A DNA stretch of 38,311 nt from Pseudomonadales bacterium (GTDB lineage: Bacteria > Pseudomonadota > Gammaproteobacteria > Pseudomonadales > Azotimanducaceae). Below the pieces are notes generated by a model, which was given only the letters and a program-made list of their open reading frames with translations, did not search any database and was not told the DNA's origin. Of the stretch, positions 6,757 to 15,701 are shown in pieces. Location of the stretch: positions 1 to 38,311 of the forward strand of contig JAHRVQ010000076.1 of the NCBI GenBank assembly GCA_019090615.1, written 5' to 3'. The position numbers were made by a program, and so were the translations under genes. The first letter of the stretch is position 1. Each line of letters begins with the position of its first letter.

Positions 6757-6799
6757 TCAAAATAAATGGGTCTGTATTTTATTGACCCATTTATTTTTT
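6670..6799 (+). ncRNA. Predicted Cascade-guiding regulatory RNA (CreA/CreR-like)
   Basis: From the predicted start (about 6670) to the terminator T-run (6794-6799) this unit would give an RNA of about 130 nt: repeat stem, handle ATGAACCG, 32-nt guide, second repeat stem, terminator. Cas6e cutting at both stems would yield a normal-length crRNA. Known precedents are crRNA-like antitoxin or regulator RNAs (CreA of CreTA, first described in a haloarchaeal I-B system, and CreR RNAs) that guide Cascade to a promoter with seed-only complementarity. Expression and processing are inferred. Confidence 0.6.
6759..6797. terminator. Bidirectional intrinsic terminator between mini-CRISPR and cas3
   Basis: A 14-bp perfect stem is formed by AAAATAAATGGGTC (6759-6772) and GACCCATTTATTTT (6784-6797) around an 11-base loop. 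On the plus strand it is followed by a T-run (6794-6799) and would end the mini-CRISPR RNA. On the minus strand the stem is also followed by T-rich sequence and would end cas3, whose stop codon (6791-6793) lies inside the right arm. Confidence 0.8.
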
Positions 6800-9412
6800 G
6801 GTTAATCCCAGGCCGGCAAAGTTGTCGTAAGACAAAGAAATATCTTTCTCTCGCAACAACCAGGATGACCCAACTTTAGCCATGGCTATTTGAATCACCC
6901 CATCACTGTTTTTATCTGGTAGCCATTTTTGCCAGCTTGCGGGTACGCCAACTGTGCTCAGCAGCATCACCTCCTGCTTATCCCATTCTTCCAGCTCGTC
7001 AATTTTGTCGCCTTTGATTGTCATAGGCCCGTTATCACTCTCGCACAGCAGTAACAGGCTGAGGTTCATATCACCATCTCGTGTCATACAGGCGACATTT
7101 TCATCGGTATCTGCGGCGGGTACAGATGGCATATGAGCCAACTGCCGGGCGCAGTAATAGGTGGCCTCAGATTTGATACTGTACTCTTCATGGGATCGTT
7201 CAATGGCTGCAGGTTCACCTGGCCATGGGGCTTCGTCGTATACCCGCTCAATCCAGTCACGATATACAAAGGGGAAAGCCACGACGGGCATTTGTTCGAG
7301 TAATTTTTTAGTGCGCCATAACAATCGGCCAGAGGCGTACACCAGTTGATGCAGGCCGAAGTCTTCAGCTGTCGTTGGCACAATGATCGTAGCCTCCGGC
7401 ACCTGGGCAAACTCATCAGGCCTATTATTTCGCCTATGCCGGTGTAAGCGGCCAAAGCGCTGGAACAACAGGTCCACTGGGCAAATCTGGCTAATTAGCC
7501 AGTCAAAATCCAGATCAAGGGACTGCTCGATGACCTGTGTTGCTACAAGTATACGGCCCTGGCTGCGCGGTGCATCTTTGCCGTAGTGCTCAAGTACCTG
7601 TTGTTCGTGGTGTTGACGGTCGGCAAACACATATCGTGCATGGAAAATATCGATGGCAATATTCTGAGTCGAACAATCGAGTAATATTTGGTAAAGCTGT
7701 TGCGCATCCACCACGAGATTACAGACTATGCCAACCAGCGCGCCCTGTTGTGCAGCGGCCAGAATCTGCTCAATCAGCTGCGTATTGGGCAGGCAGTCAG
7801 CTGTAGCCAGTAACGTTGTATGGACTTCTCGCTGCGCGGGCAACTGAGATTCGTCCGCTATTTTAATGGCATGTATATTGTTGTTGTAGACTTGTGTCAG
7901 CAGCGGATAGGGGGGCAGGGTGGTATTGGGTTCAGTGCGGGGTTTTGCGCCCCAGGCACTAATCAGTTTGTTTATATGACTCGCAGGCAATGTGGCAGAC
8001 AATAAAATGGCTGAGCCGCCGGCTTGCCGTTGATGCTCTAGCACCGTTGTGAGCAGGCCATACATATAAGCGTCATAAGCATGCACCTCATCAATAATGA
8101 GCACACTTTTCTGGACCCCAAAGGCACGCACAAAGTTATGCCGGACTGGCAGCACCGAAATAAGCACCTGGTCTATTGTACAGACACCTATTTGCCCTAA
8201 GAATACTCGTTTGCGGCTTTCTCCCAACCATTGCGCGCATTGCACCTGGGCGGCCTCCTCACCCTGTACGTCGCCCTTTCTTGCAACGGCTTTAATCCGC
8301 TTAAAGTCCTGATTAAACCATGCTCTGCCATGGGCCAATACAACATTACTGCCTCGCTCATAAAGCGAGGAGGCAGCTGCCTCCAGGCGTGCAAGCATGG
8401 CATTGGCAGTTGCCTGTGTAGGTAAGGCGAAGATGATACTATCAGCCTTTTTAGCGGCTAATAGCTCACTTGCAAAGGCGAGTGCTGCCTCTGTTTTACC
8501 TGAACCTGTGGGGGCTTCTATAAGCGTTAACCCTTGCTCAGTACTGAGTTGGTGCAATACTGTCTGTACTTGCCTTGGTCGCATTTTTGGAAATAACCCA
8601 AGCATTCCCTTTGTGCCTGCTAAGCGACGATGCAGGCCAAATTTTTCTATGAGTGGTGCCGCAGTAATAAGCGTTGTTGCCCAATAACCAGCTAAGTCTT
8701 TACCGCCAGGTGTTGAATTATAGGCAAAGAAATCGTTATTCGACCCGACCCAGTCGCAAATTGAGCAGAACCCTGCGAGCATTGGTGGGCAAGCAGGTAA
8801 TTGAGTTGTCGGGTCGATGCTTGCAGGCTCAAGGAATAGATCGATTAATGTGTTGATCCACTCGAACCGGGCTTGCTGGTCCTTATTGATTACCCAGTCT
8901 TCGGCATCTGGCGCGCGCCACTCACCGCGCATTTGTAAATCGCCGTGGTGACCAGCTACAGCCCCCAGCCATGTTTGCGTATTATCAGCGTCAAAGCCAA
9001 AATGATTAGTTATTTGTTTGCGAAAAACAAGGAAACCTTGCGGGCCATGAAAGTACGTTTCCTTGTTAGCATCTTCGTCGGCATTAAATTTAGGCCATAA
9101 CCGCTGGAGTGCTTCTGGCGCTTTGAGCTGAAAGCGAATATCGAATTTACCCAGGTCATGCAATGCTATATAAAACAATAACCATGCTTTGGCTTGCGCT
9201 TCAGGAAAACCAGTCTGTGCAATAAAACTTAGTCGTAGCGCAGGTGATTGATCCCACCATTGTGACGCCACTGCCGCCACATCCAAACAATGAAAAACAA
9301 GCAGATGATGGCCTGCCGCTATATCTACGTTTTCGTCTTTCGCAGCAGGCCAGGCCTTACCCCAATAGTCAAAATAAATTTTTTGCTTTGTAATCTTTCC
9401 GCTACTACTCAT
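6791..9412 (-). CDS. cas3: CRISPR helicase-nuclease Cas3 (type I-E)
   Basis: The 873-residue product (E. coli 888) has an N-terminal HD nuclease with HHLLVFH near residue 36, LHDLGKFD (His85-Asp86, Lys88) and GHHGDLQ (155-160). The superfamily 2 helicase follows, with Walker A APTGSGKTE at about 300-308, the DEVH box at 441-444 and SATLP at 472-476. The motif VI-like QRFGRLHRHRR lies further on. Cas3 is recruited by Cascade to nick and unwind the displaced DNA strand. cas3 is followed by its own terminator and separated by 360 bp from cas8e, so it is probably a separate transcription unit. The start codon has only a distant GGGAG, about 11-15 bases upstream. Confidence 0.96.
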   Translation of the reverse strand: MSSSGKITKQKIYFDYWGKAWPAAKDENVDIAAGHHLLVFHCLDVAAVASQWWDQSPALRLSFIAQTGFPEAQAKAWLLFYIALHDLGKFDIRFQLKAPEALQRLWPKFNADEDANKETYFHGPQGFLVFRKQITNHFGFDADNTQTWLGAVAGHHGDLQMRGEWRAPDAEDWVINKDQQARFEWINTLIDLFLEPASIDPTTQLPACPPMLAGFCSICDWVGSNNDFFAYNSTPGGKDLAGYWATTLITAAPLIEKFGLHRRLAGTKGMLGLFPKMRPRQVQTVLHQLSTEQGLTLIEAPTGSGKTEAALAFASELLAAKKADSIIFALPTQATANAMLARLEAAASSLYERGSNVVLAHGRAWFNQDFKRIKAVARKGDVQGEEAAQVQCAQWLGESRKRVFLGQIGVCTIDQVLISVLPVRHNFVRAFGVQKSVLIIDEVHAYDAYMYGLLTTVLEHQRQAGGSAILLSATLPASHINKLISAWGAKPRTEPNTTLPPYPLLTQVYNNNIHAIKIADESQLPAQREVHTTLLATADCLPNTQLIEQILAAAQQGALVGIVCNLVVDAQQLYQILLDCSTQNIAIDIFHARYVFADRQHHEQQVLEHYGKDAPRSQGRILVATQVIEQSLDLDFDWLISQICPVDLLFQRFGRLHRHRRNNRPDEFAQVPEATIIVPTTAEDFGLHQLVYASGRLLWRTKKLLEQMPVVAFPFVYRDWIERVYDEAPWPGEPAAIERSHEEYSIKSEATYYCARQLAHMPSVPAADTDENVACMTRDGDMNLSLLLLCESDNGPMTIKGDKIDELEEWDKQEVMLLSTVGVPASWQKWLPDKNSDGVIQIAMAKVGSSWLLREKDISLSYDNFAGLGLTKK

Positions 9413-10229
9413 ACGAGGCGGAACTCCCTAAGACTTAATTGGCGCTTAGCCTTATTTTACCGCCAACGACACCATAATAACGCAGTTAGAAACCGCTAAA
9501 TGTACTTTAGTCTTCAACTTGCTGCACAGTAAAAACCCGACATACACGACTTTAGTTAAAACCAACCTAATAGGATATATTGTTGCTAATACCTAGTTGA
9601 TAGTACAATGACCAGACCACCACCGCAATCTGCATTTTTTGTAATTACCCAAAAAACACCAGCACCTTGGGTCTATTGGTTAGTCAAGCTTGTTTACTAA
9701 CACTACCCCTGCACAAAAAACGAACACTGCACGATATTTAGAAAAGCGGGACGTTAATCATCAGCACAAATAAAAACCTGTAATTTTATCAGCTGCAATA
9801 CCCATTAATACCATCAGCAATACAGCGGCGTTAATGGCTCAACTGGTTTTTAAAGTTATGAGGTAGCAGCACACTTCAGCGCGACCCTGCGGTCAATTTA
9901 GCCCAACCTGCTGAGGTTACTAATAAATACCCTGCAACACCCTTTCGCCCAACAGCTTATATATGTTTTCTGACAACAAAAAACAGACTCGCTGAACTGA
10001 CCCTGATTTTTAACCAATACCGCGTTGATAACTAGCTTAAATTTTATAAACACAATTATCACTAACAACTAAAATTCGTCGCCAGGGGTCAAACATAAAT
10101 ATCCTGGACAACCTAATAGAGCGGTGCTTTATATCACTGGCAAGTGGGCGCATATAGATGCTCATATATATTACGCGATAGATAAAAAACAATGGTGCCC
10201 TCTTAAATGTCACGCTGCCTTATGCTGGC
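9413..10229. other. Gene-free region upstream of cas3, about 820 bp
   Basis: The sequence is A/T-rich. I see no open frame with a credible ribosome-binding site, no repeat copies and no RNA gene. It must hold the cas3 promoter on the minus strand, but I cannot place a convincing -35/-10 pair. An 8-base match to the mini-CRISPR seed (TAGGTATT, minus strand, 9595-9588) lies 176 bases before the cas3 start, beside AAC, which is not a canonical I-E PAM. Confidence 0.4.
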
Positions 10230-11312
10230 TCAGGGGTCAACTATCAATATATCGGCACTTGCTGCAGGCAGCTCAAAAATCATCCCATCCTCGGTGAGCA
10301 CCGTACCCTGCGGCACATCTCGCATGAAAACTTTCACCAACAGCGCGTTCTGCGGCGGCGGGATCAGGTGATAAAGGGCGAGCTGCGCTACCCCACTCTG
10401 TTCAACTAACGCCGCGAGGTCACTGGTATGAGCATGATAATCCCGGATATCAAAGAAGATTTTAGCCATCCTCGACCCAGCAGATGCCCGCTCAAGGCTT
10501 TTAATTATCGGTAGTGACAGCGTATCCTGGAGCAACAGATCAGCGCCGGTCGCCGCCTCGATTAAAGCAGGCGTTATTGTTGCGTCACCACTAATCACCA
10601 CCGATCTGCCACGATAGTCAAACCGATAACCGACCGCAGGCTGCACTGGATCATGATTAACCAAAAAGCTTGATATAGTCAGATCGCCCATTTCAAGTAC
10701 TGAACCTGCCGCCATCAACCTGGCCTCCATGACCCCAAGCCCAGGCGGTAAAAGTTGCGCGCCGTGATGCGCCACTCGGTAAGTCAAATCGAGTCGATAA
10801 GCGCTATTAAGGCCAGCGACAACCTCAGCCACACCGACAGGCCCATATACCGCCAGAGGCTGTTGCCTGCCAGCGACCCAGGAATTGAGATTAAACTCTG
10901 GCAGCGCAGCAATATGGTCAGAGTGAAAATGCGTGAGAAAAACCGCCTCCAGACGCGCCAACGGTAGCCGACCCAATGCAGCGACCTGAGCTGAGCCAGC
11001 ACCGGCATCCACCAGATAGACGGATTCACCAGCAAGAATAGCCACACATGCCTGGGCGCGGCCAGGACCAGGCAACGGCGAGGAAGTGCCGCAAAGAAAA
11101 ACCTTAAGCCCGTCATAGCTTGCCATTGTTGAGGGGCGCTTTATCGCTGCGGTCACGGCGCGCTCTAGGAGCCAGTTTTGTCCCGCTTCAGAATGCCACA
11201 CCCAGCTTGCCAGAAGCACAATTACAATTACAATTACAACCATCATGCCGACAACAATCATGCCAGAGAAAAATCGGAACATTATATTTCTGATATTGAT
11301 TCTGGATTCCAC
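10230..11312 (-). CDS. Membrane-anchored metallo-beta-lactamase-fold hydrolase
   Basis: The 360-residue product has an N-terminal hydrophobic helix (about 13-37, with MVVIVIVIVLLASWVW) that should anchor it in the inner membrane or act as an uncleaved signal. The hydrolase domain follows, with the metal motif THFHSDH (His128, His130, Asp132, His133), a further ligand His220 in FLVNHDP, Asp243 in ISGDAT, and His315 in LYHLIPPP. The GTSSPLPGPGRA start and the DYHAHT motif place it with RNase Z/arylsulfatase-like members of the fold. The substrate is unknown. The GTG start is preceded by AGAGG at nine bases. It stands alone, with gaps on both sides. Confidence 0.85.
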   Translation of the reverse strand: MESRINIRNIMFRFFSGMIVVGMMVVIVIVIVLLASWVWHSEAGQNWLLERAVTAAIKRPSTMASYDGLKVFLCGTSSPLPGPGRAQACVAILAGESVYLVDAGAGSAQVAALGRLPLARLEAVFLTHFHSDHIAALPEFNLNSWVAGRQQPLAVYGPVGVAEVVAGLNSAYRLDLTYRVAHHGAQLLPPGLGVMEARLMAAGSVLEMGDLTISSFLVNHDPVQPAVGYRFDYRGRSVVISGDATITPALIEAATGADLLLQDTLSLPIIKSLERASAGSRMAKIFFDIRDYHAHTSDLAALVEQSGVAQLALYHLIPPPQNALLVKVFMRDVPQGTVLTEDGMIFELPAASADILIVDP

Positions 11313-11480
11313 TGCTTCAACCTCTTACACCACCTGATGAAGCAATAGACTAACCCAGAATAGAAACAATCGCTGATCAGTGCTCCTTTAGGTTAATACG
11401 GCGTGTTGTCACGACCCAAATAAACACAAATTTACGGCCGAGCACGCTCGCGATGTGCTGCATCAGATAGTAGCAGCTCT

Positions 11481-12059
11481 TTAACTGTAGACTTCGATAT
11501 CAGGTAAGTTCTCATAAACGGTTTTACAGGTATTATATTTTTGTAAGGTTTTCACAATAACTGGCAGTGGCTGCGGCCAAATACCTTGAATATCAGTTTC
11601 AAGACGGCCTTCGATATCAAATGCCAATTGCTCAACTGGCGGAGTAAATTTTGCATCTACTCCCTCCTTGTTGCCTCTTGGGTCAATTCTGTACCAGCCA
11701 AAGTCATTCAAATATACCGCGTTCAACCCATGCAAGCAGTATGGCGCACCTCCACCATTTATAGATAGACGCTGGTAACACAGGCCAGCTGGAATTTCAT
11801 TGGCCCTTAATAACGCGGCCAAAAGATGACTTTGAGCGTAGCAATAGCCCGTTTTATGCATCAATACATCTGAAGCATTGCAGGTGATTATATCTATTTG
11901 GAAGTCCCAGCTGTGCTTAATTGAATCTCGAACATATTCAAAACATGCCCTGGCAACGTCTATGTCTGTACTCAAGCGGCCTTTTAAGCTACCCGCCAGT
12001 TCCAGGATATCTGGACAATCCCAATCGATGAATTCAGAAATTTCAAGATACTGCTTCAT
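11481..12059 (-). CDS. Transglutaminase-like cysteine peptidase-fold protein
   Basis: The 192-residue cytoplasmic protein has the transglutaminase-like triad in order: Cys73 in KTGYCYAQSHLLAALLR, His110 in YCLHGLNAVYL and Asp126 in WYRIDPRGNK. No signal peptide or membrane segment is visible. AGAGAG lies six bases before the ATG. Bacterial members of this superfamily are usually proteases or amide hydrolases, and the specific role here is not evident. The DUF2846 remnant lies just upstream. Confidence 0.85.
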   Translation of the reverse strand: MKQYLEISEFIDWDCPDILELAGSLKGRLSTDIDVARACFEYVRDSIKHSWDFQIDIITCNASDVLMHKTGYCYAQSHLLAALLRANEIPAGLCYQRLSINGGGAPYCLHGLNAVYLNDFGWYRIDPRGNKEGVDAKFTPPVEQLAFDIEGRLETDIQGIWPQPLPVIVKTLQKYNTCKTVYENLPDIEVYS

Positions 12060-12072
12060 TGCTGACTCTCTT

Positions 12073-12264
12073 TTAAACGAACCAGGCGGAGGCTACTGCC
12101 TGGTTATTTACCATCACATCATATTGGTTTATCACGCCAACGAACGACTTATCTCGATAGACAAACATTGTTCCCTTGTTTGGGTCAGCATTCGTTAACC
12201 CCTCAAATTTACCACTACTGGTAACAGGTGTAGCAATAGCATTTGAGGGGGTATTAACAGGCAC
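12073..12264 (-). pseudogene. Remnant of a DUF2846-family gene
   Basis: In one minus-strand frame about 63 codons end KGTMFVYRDKSFVGVINQYD, then VMVNNQAVASAWFV and a stop. The core resembles the strand pattern of DUF2846 lipoproteins (VYxYRxxxxxG..). No signal peptide or lipobox precedes it, the frame upstream runs into the end of the epimerase gene, and the C-terminal part expected for the family is missing. I read it as a fragment truncated at both ends. A GTG at 12264 could start a short product, but I see no ribosome-binding site for it. Confidence 0.5.
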
Positions 12265-12283
12265 TAGATGAGACTGCCGGTGT

Positions 12284-13408
12284 TCATCTGCGCCGATGGT
12301 CGCGCATCTGACCGGCTTTTTTAGGATGCGGATAAGGATGATGCACTTCGGTATTTGAATGCTCAACCGCAGCCAGTTGCTGGTGCATTGCTCGATAAAT
12401 CGCCACCTGCGCATCTTCGGCAGCATAATTATTCCTGATTGCGCGTTTCTCGAAAGATTCGTTTCTATTAGGTTGATTATCCATACACCAACGCACCACC
12501 TGTGGTATTGCCTCAACCGCTGGCACGATATCTTTATAACCTAACTCTGAGCGCAGCGCATGTAAATCCAGCATCTGGTGAATGGGTGCGCTTTGTAATG
12601 GCAGCATATCCCGCGTTGAATAAGCGACATCGGCTGGCACCCCAACAACTTCAAGTGGGCGGTCCATTGCGTCGGCAATTATACGCACCCACTGCGCCAG
12701 GGTAAATTGCTGCTCATCACCACAGTTGTAGATGCGACCGGCAGCAGCATCAGGCTGGTCGACGGCTAACAATACAGATTGTGCGACATTACGCGCATAA
12801 CCCCGAGTAACAATGGCCATGCCGCCATCGGGTAAAACGATATGTGAGCGCTCATCCAGGATGCGCTCCATCACCTGCCAAACTGACGCGCCCAGTTGAC
12901 CCGCACCATAGACGACAGGATACCTGAACATGGTGGCCGCATAATGACCTGCCGCATGGTTATTAAAAACGGCTTCTTCTGTCTGGCGGATTAAATAGCC
13001 GAAACGAAACTCCTGCTCGTTCGCCACCTGCGGCGCATCCTCTGGCGTGGGGATCATCATGCCAGGGGGATAGTTGGCCTCGGTTGCGAACATACCCGCA
13101 TACCCAGGCGGGCCACCGATGGCAATAAGGCGCGGTGTTTTGCCCACCATCTCATCCGCTATATAACGAATTCGACCATAGGTTGCGATCACCAGATCGA
13201 ACTGCCGCCCTGCCAACGCTTCAGCCAGTGTTTCACGAAAATGTGGATCGCCAATCAGGCGCTCAACCGAGTCAGGGATCAGCGGCGAATCATGCGTACC
13301 TCGGTGCATCATGGTTACATCATAACCTCGCTCGATCAGGCCACCAATCAGATGCGGCCCGGTAGGCCCGGTACCACCAATTACTAATGCACGTCCCATA
13401 GCACTCAC
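12284..13408 (-). CDS. NAD(P)-dependent epimerase/dehydratase family protein
   Basis: The 374-residue product has an N-terminal Rossmann motif, ALVIGGTGPTGPHLIGGLI, and follows the extended short-chain dehydrogenase pattern used by sugar epimerases. VVYGAGQLG and later GRIYNCGDEQQFTLAQWV match the C-terminal substrate domain of such proteins. The usual YxxxK catalytic motif is not obvious, so the reaction cannot be named. The GTG start has AAGGAG seven bases upstream; an in-frame ATG three codons later is possible. The last 30 residues are His/Arg-rich. Confidence 0.8.
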   Translation of the reverse strand: MSAMGRALVIGGTGPTGPHLIGGLIERGYDVTMMHRGTHDSPLIPDSVERLIGDPHFRETLAEALAGRQFDLVIATYGRIRYIADEMVGKTPRLIAIGGPPGYAGMFATEANYPPGMMIPTPEDAPQVANEQEFRFGYLIRQTEEAVFNNHAAGHYAATMFRYPVVYGAGQLGASVWQVMERILDERSHIVLPDGGMAIVTRGYARNVAQSVLLAVDQPDAAAGRIYNCGDEQQFTLAQWVRIIADAMDRPLEVVGVPADVAYSTRDMLPLQSAPIHQMLDLHALRSELGYKDIVPAVEAIPQVVRWCMDNQPNRNESFEKRAIRNNYAAEDAQVAIYRAMHQQLAAVEHSNTEVHHPYPHPKKAGQMRDHRRR

Positions 13409-13813
13409 TCGATACTCCTTCTTTGAATAATTAACAGTTTTGACAATTAACGTTTTGACAATTTATAGCGCACAATTAATCGTCGAATAAAGGTTTGGTT
13501 TTGTAAAAATTCAGCGTTGATCGCCAATTTCAGTGGGCATTTAAGCCAAATTTTCAGTCCAACAACGGCATGTAGATGCTTAGCCGCCTATTGGCTAGCA
13601 CCTACAACTAGCGGAACACTTGTTTCGTACAGAGTTACAGGATTCACGCCCCTAGTCAAGTTACTGCCCTCGCTTACATAAGCCTCAATGGATGTCACTG
13701 GATATTGAACGAAGATTGATCAACAATAAATCGCCATTAAATACCACGCATCACATACCAGGGATCTATCCAGAGCAAGAAGCAGGGCAATAACCAGACC
13801 AAGCAGTAAGGAG
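13409..13813. promoter_or_regulatory. Intergenic region between divergent genes, with TTGACA repeats
   Basis: This 405-bp gap separates the divergent epimerase-like and methyltransferase genes. The 12-base word GTTTTGACAATT occurs twice (about 13437-13464), giving two perfect TTGACA hexamers on the plus strand. The first (13440-13445) is 18 bases before TATAGC (13464-13469), a possible promoter for the methyltransferase with a long leader. I see nothing else in the gap. Confidence 0.3.
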
Positions 13814-13825
13814 TTGACAAGTATC

Positions 13826-14470
13826 ATGAGCCGGCAGATTTCAGAAGCACCGCCACCAGACAGAAAACCCTCCCGAGCGGGCCGCAATAGTTGTGATTTT
13901 GTGGATGTAGATAAGGTGTTCAGGCGAATGAAACTGCAACCGGACGCCGTATTTCTGGACCTGGGATGTGGTCTGGGGGGTTATAGTTTTATTGCCGCCC
14001 GGCAACTCTGGCCACAAGGGCGCGTGCTGGCGATGGATAAATGGGCGCAAGGTATTAATTCGATTAACAATCAGCTAGAACAACAGGTAGAACGCAATAT
14101 AGCGGCATTTTGCGTTGATATCGCGAAACAAATACCACTACCCAACAACAGTGTCGATGTTTGCCTGATGGCTTTTGTGGCCCACCATCTGGTGGCTGCA
14201 AAGACCATCGACAAAGTGCTAAACCACCTCAATAGCGTTCTCCGGCCTGGCGCAAAGGTGCATTTTATTGAGTTTAAAAAAACACCACCACCGCCGGGCC
14301 CACCTTTAAGTATTCGCCTGTCAGCTAGTCAGCTCAGGCAATGGCTGCCTGAGCAACATTTCACCCTGGTTGAGACCACCGACATTGAACCGCATATTTA
14401 TATGCAAACATTCACTTACAACAAAGAATCTACCACAAATGATCTACCACAAATGATCTACAACAAATGA
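13826..14470 (+). CDS. Class I SAM-dependent methyltransferase
   Basis: The product of about 214 residues has motif I, VFLDLGCGLGGYSF, then RVLAMDKW (the acidic loop of motif II), and IPLPNNSVDVCLMAFVAHHL followed by VLRPGAKVHFIEF. This is the layout of UbiE/arsenite-methyltransferase-like class I enzymes. The substrate is unknown. I chose the ATG at 13826 with AAGGAG 12 bases upstream; a TTG at 13814 is too close to that site. The C-terminal residues after about 200 (NKESTTNDLPQMIYNK) are encoded by 14-bp tandem repeats, so the present end may be an extension. Confidence 0.85.
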   Translation: MSRQISEAPPPDRKPSRAGRNSCDFVDVDKVFRRMKLQPDAVFLDLGCGLGGYSFIAARQLWPQGRVLAMDKWAQGINSINNQLEQQVERNIAAFCVDIAKQIPLPNNSVDVCLMAFVAHHLVAAKTIDKVLNHLNSVLRPGAKVHFIEFKKTPPPPGPPLSIRLSASQLRQWLPEQHFTLVETTDIEPHIYMQTFTYNKESTTNDLPQMIYNK

Positions 14471-14483
14471 TCTACAACAAATA
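14428..14483 (+). repeat. Four tandem copies of a 14-bp unit at the methyltransferase 3' end
   Basis: The unit ATCTACCACAAATG repeats at 14428, 14442, 14456 and 14470; the last two copies read ATCTACAACAAATG/A. Since 14 is not a multiple of three, each copy shifts the frame, and the TGA stop arises across copies three and four (14468-14470). Copy-number change would alter the C-terminus. Confidence 0.9.
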
Positions 14484-14516
14484 ATCCTGCGACTAATGTT
14501 TGCAATCCGTTAAATT

Positions 14517-14569
14517 ACAACCTGATATACCAACAACAGTTTTTTCAGTTGCGGGGTATATCAGGTTGT
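14517..14569. terminator. Long hairpin between convergent genes
   Basis: ACAACCTGATATACC (14517-14531) and GGTATATCAGGTTGT (14555-14569) are perfect 15-bp inverted arms. Inside the loop CAAC and GTTG can extend the stem, and a six-T run sits at the tip. The hairpin lies between the convergent methyltransferase and amidohydrolase genes and could end both transcripts, but there is no T-run after the stem on either strand. Confidence 0.5.
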
Positions 14570-14588
14570 GGGATCGATCAGGGTAAAG

Positions 14589-15701
14589 CTATTTAACCCC
14601 TGGCAGATCAAATAGATCCAGCACATTGTCATGCACCACCGCATCTTTCTGCGTGTCGGTTAAACCCGTCATTTGCTCCGCCAATACTTTTTGCGAATTG
14701 GGATAAGTTGAATCCGTATGCGGATAATCACTGGCCCAGATCAGCTTGTTATTATTCAGCATTTTAGGGTTTTCATAGGCAGTTTCGTCATCCTGGAAAG
14801 TAAACCAGACATTCTCGCGCACATAATGGCTGGGGGGTTTAGAAATAATCCCGGTGCCCTCGCCGAGGCGCTCCGCGCCATGGTCAGCGCGGTACATATA
14901 ATGCGGTACCCAGCCCGCATCACCTTCGGCTATAACCATTTTCAGTTTCGGATGACGCTCAAACACACCACCAAATACAAACACACCCATAATATCCTGA
15001 ACACCGCGAATAATATTCAAAAAGCCCAGCCCAGCAGGTCCACGAGTCGGTTTAAAAGCGGAAGCAACATCATGGCCTTTCATGGTGAGGATATGAAATG
15101 CTACCGGCATATCAAGATCTACAGCACATTCCCACAGCGCATCATAATCAGGATGATCATAATCTTCATACCGTGGATTACCGGTCATCATCATACCCAC
15201 CATACCCATATCTTTAGCCCGACGAAAATCCTCAATGGTTTCATCAATGGAAGACACGGCAGTCTGTGCCAGGCCATATAGACGGGTTGGTGCTTCACCA
15301 CAAAAAGTTTCTAACCAGCGGTTATAGGCATTAAAACAGGCCGACTTGTAGGCGTAATCCTCAAGGCCACAAAGCACCATGCCCACTGAGGCGTAGATTA
15401 TTTCGGCAGTGACGTCTTCTTCATCCTGGATGATCAATCGATCACTGGGGTTCCAGGCGCCACGGGCCAGTTCATGGAAATCGAGCGCGCGCTGCCTGGG
15501 AAAGTCAGAGGTGGGCACACCAGCCCCGGCAAGCAGACCAAGGGGCAGATTGTTATCCATCCCTTCGACCTTGAACGAATCAACTCCTTTATGATTTTTT
15601 TCAATTCGAGGGGCAATATCACGGTATTTCGGTTCAATAAAATCCACATAACAATGTGGCGGTTCGACAATATGAGAATCTGCGGATATACAGGACTTCA
15701 C
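14589..15701 (-). CDS. Amidohydrolase-2 family metal-dependent hydrolase/decarboxylase
   Basis: The 370-residue TIM-barrel protein has Asp8 and His10 in ADSHIVEPP at the first strand, His203 in MPVAFHIL, and the C-terminal Asp325 in WASDYPHTDSTYPN. This is the pattern of the amidohydrolase-2 group that contains aminocarboxymuconate-semialdehyde decarboxylase. The Asp-x-His of the typical metal site is kept as D-S-H. Many such proteins in marine gammaproteobacteria lie near aromatic or terpenoid catabolism genes; no such pathway is visible here, so the substrate is unknown. The GTG start has AAGGAG eight bases upstream. Confidence 0.87.
   Translation of the reverse strand: MKSCISADSHIVEPPHCYVDFIEPKYRDIAPRIEKNHKGVDSFKVEGMDNNLPLGLLAGAGVPTSDFPRQRALDFHELARGAWNPSDRLIIQDEEDVTAEIIYASVGMVLCGLEDYAYKSACFNAYNRWLETFCGEAPTRLYGLAQTAVSSIDETIEDFRRAKDMGMVGMMMTGNPRYEDYDHPDYDALWECAVDLDMPVAFHILTMKGHDVASAFKPTRGPAGLGFLNIIRGVQDIMGVFVFGGVFERHPKLKMVIAEGDAGWVPHYMYRADHGAERLGEGTGIISKPPSHYVRENVWFTFQDDETAYENPKMLNNNKLIWASDYPHTDSTYPNSQKVLAEQMTGLTDTQKDAVVHDNVLDLFDLPGVK

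Noticed and set aside
9608-9700. 30-codon plus-strand frame upstream of cas3
   Set aside because: No ribosome-binding site and no recognisable or hydrophobic pattern.
11221-11242. ATTACA repeats in the metallo-beta-lactamase gene
   Set aside because: They encode alternating Val and Ile of the membrane anchor; a short slippage tract with no further sign of function.
14718-15281. 187-residue plus-strand frame opposite the amidohydrolase
   Set aside because: The minus-strand protein has full family motifs; the plus-strand product has no recognisable features.
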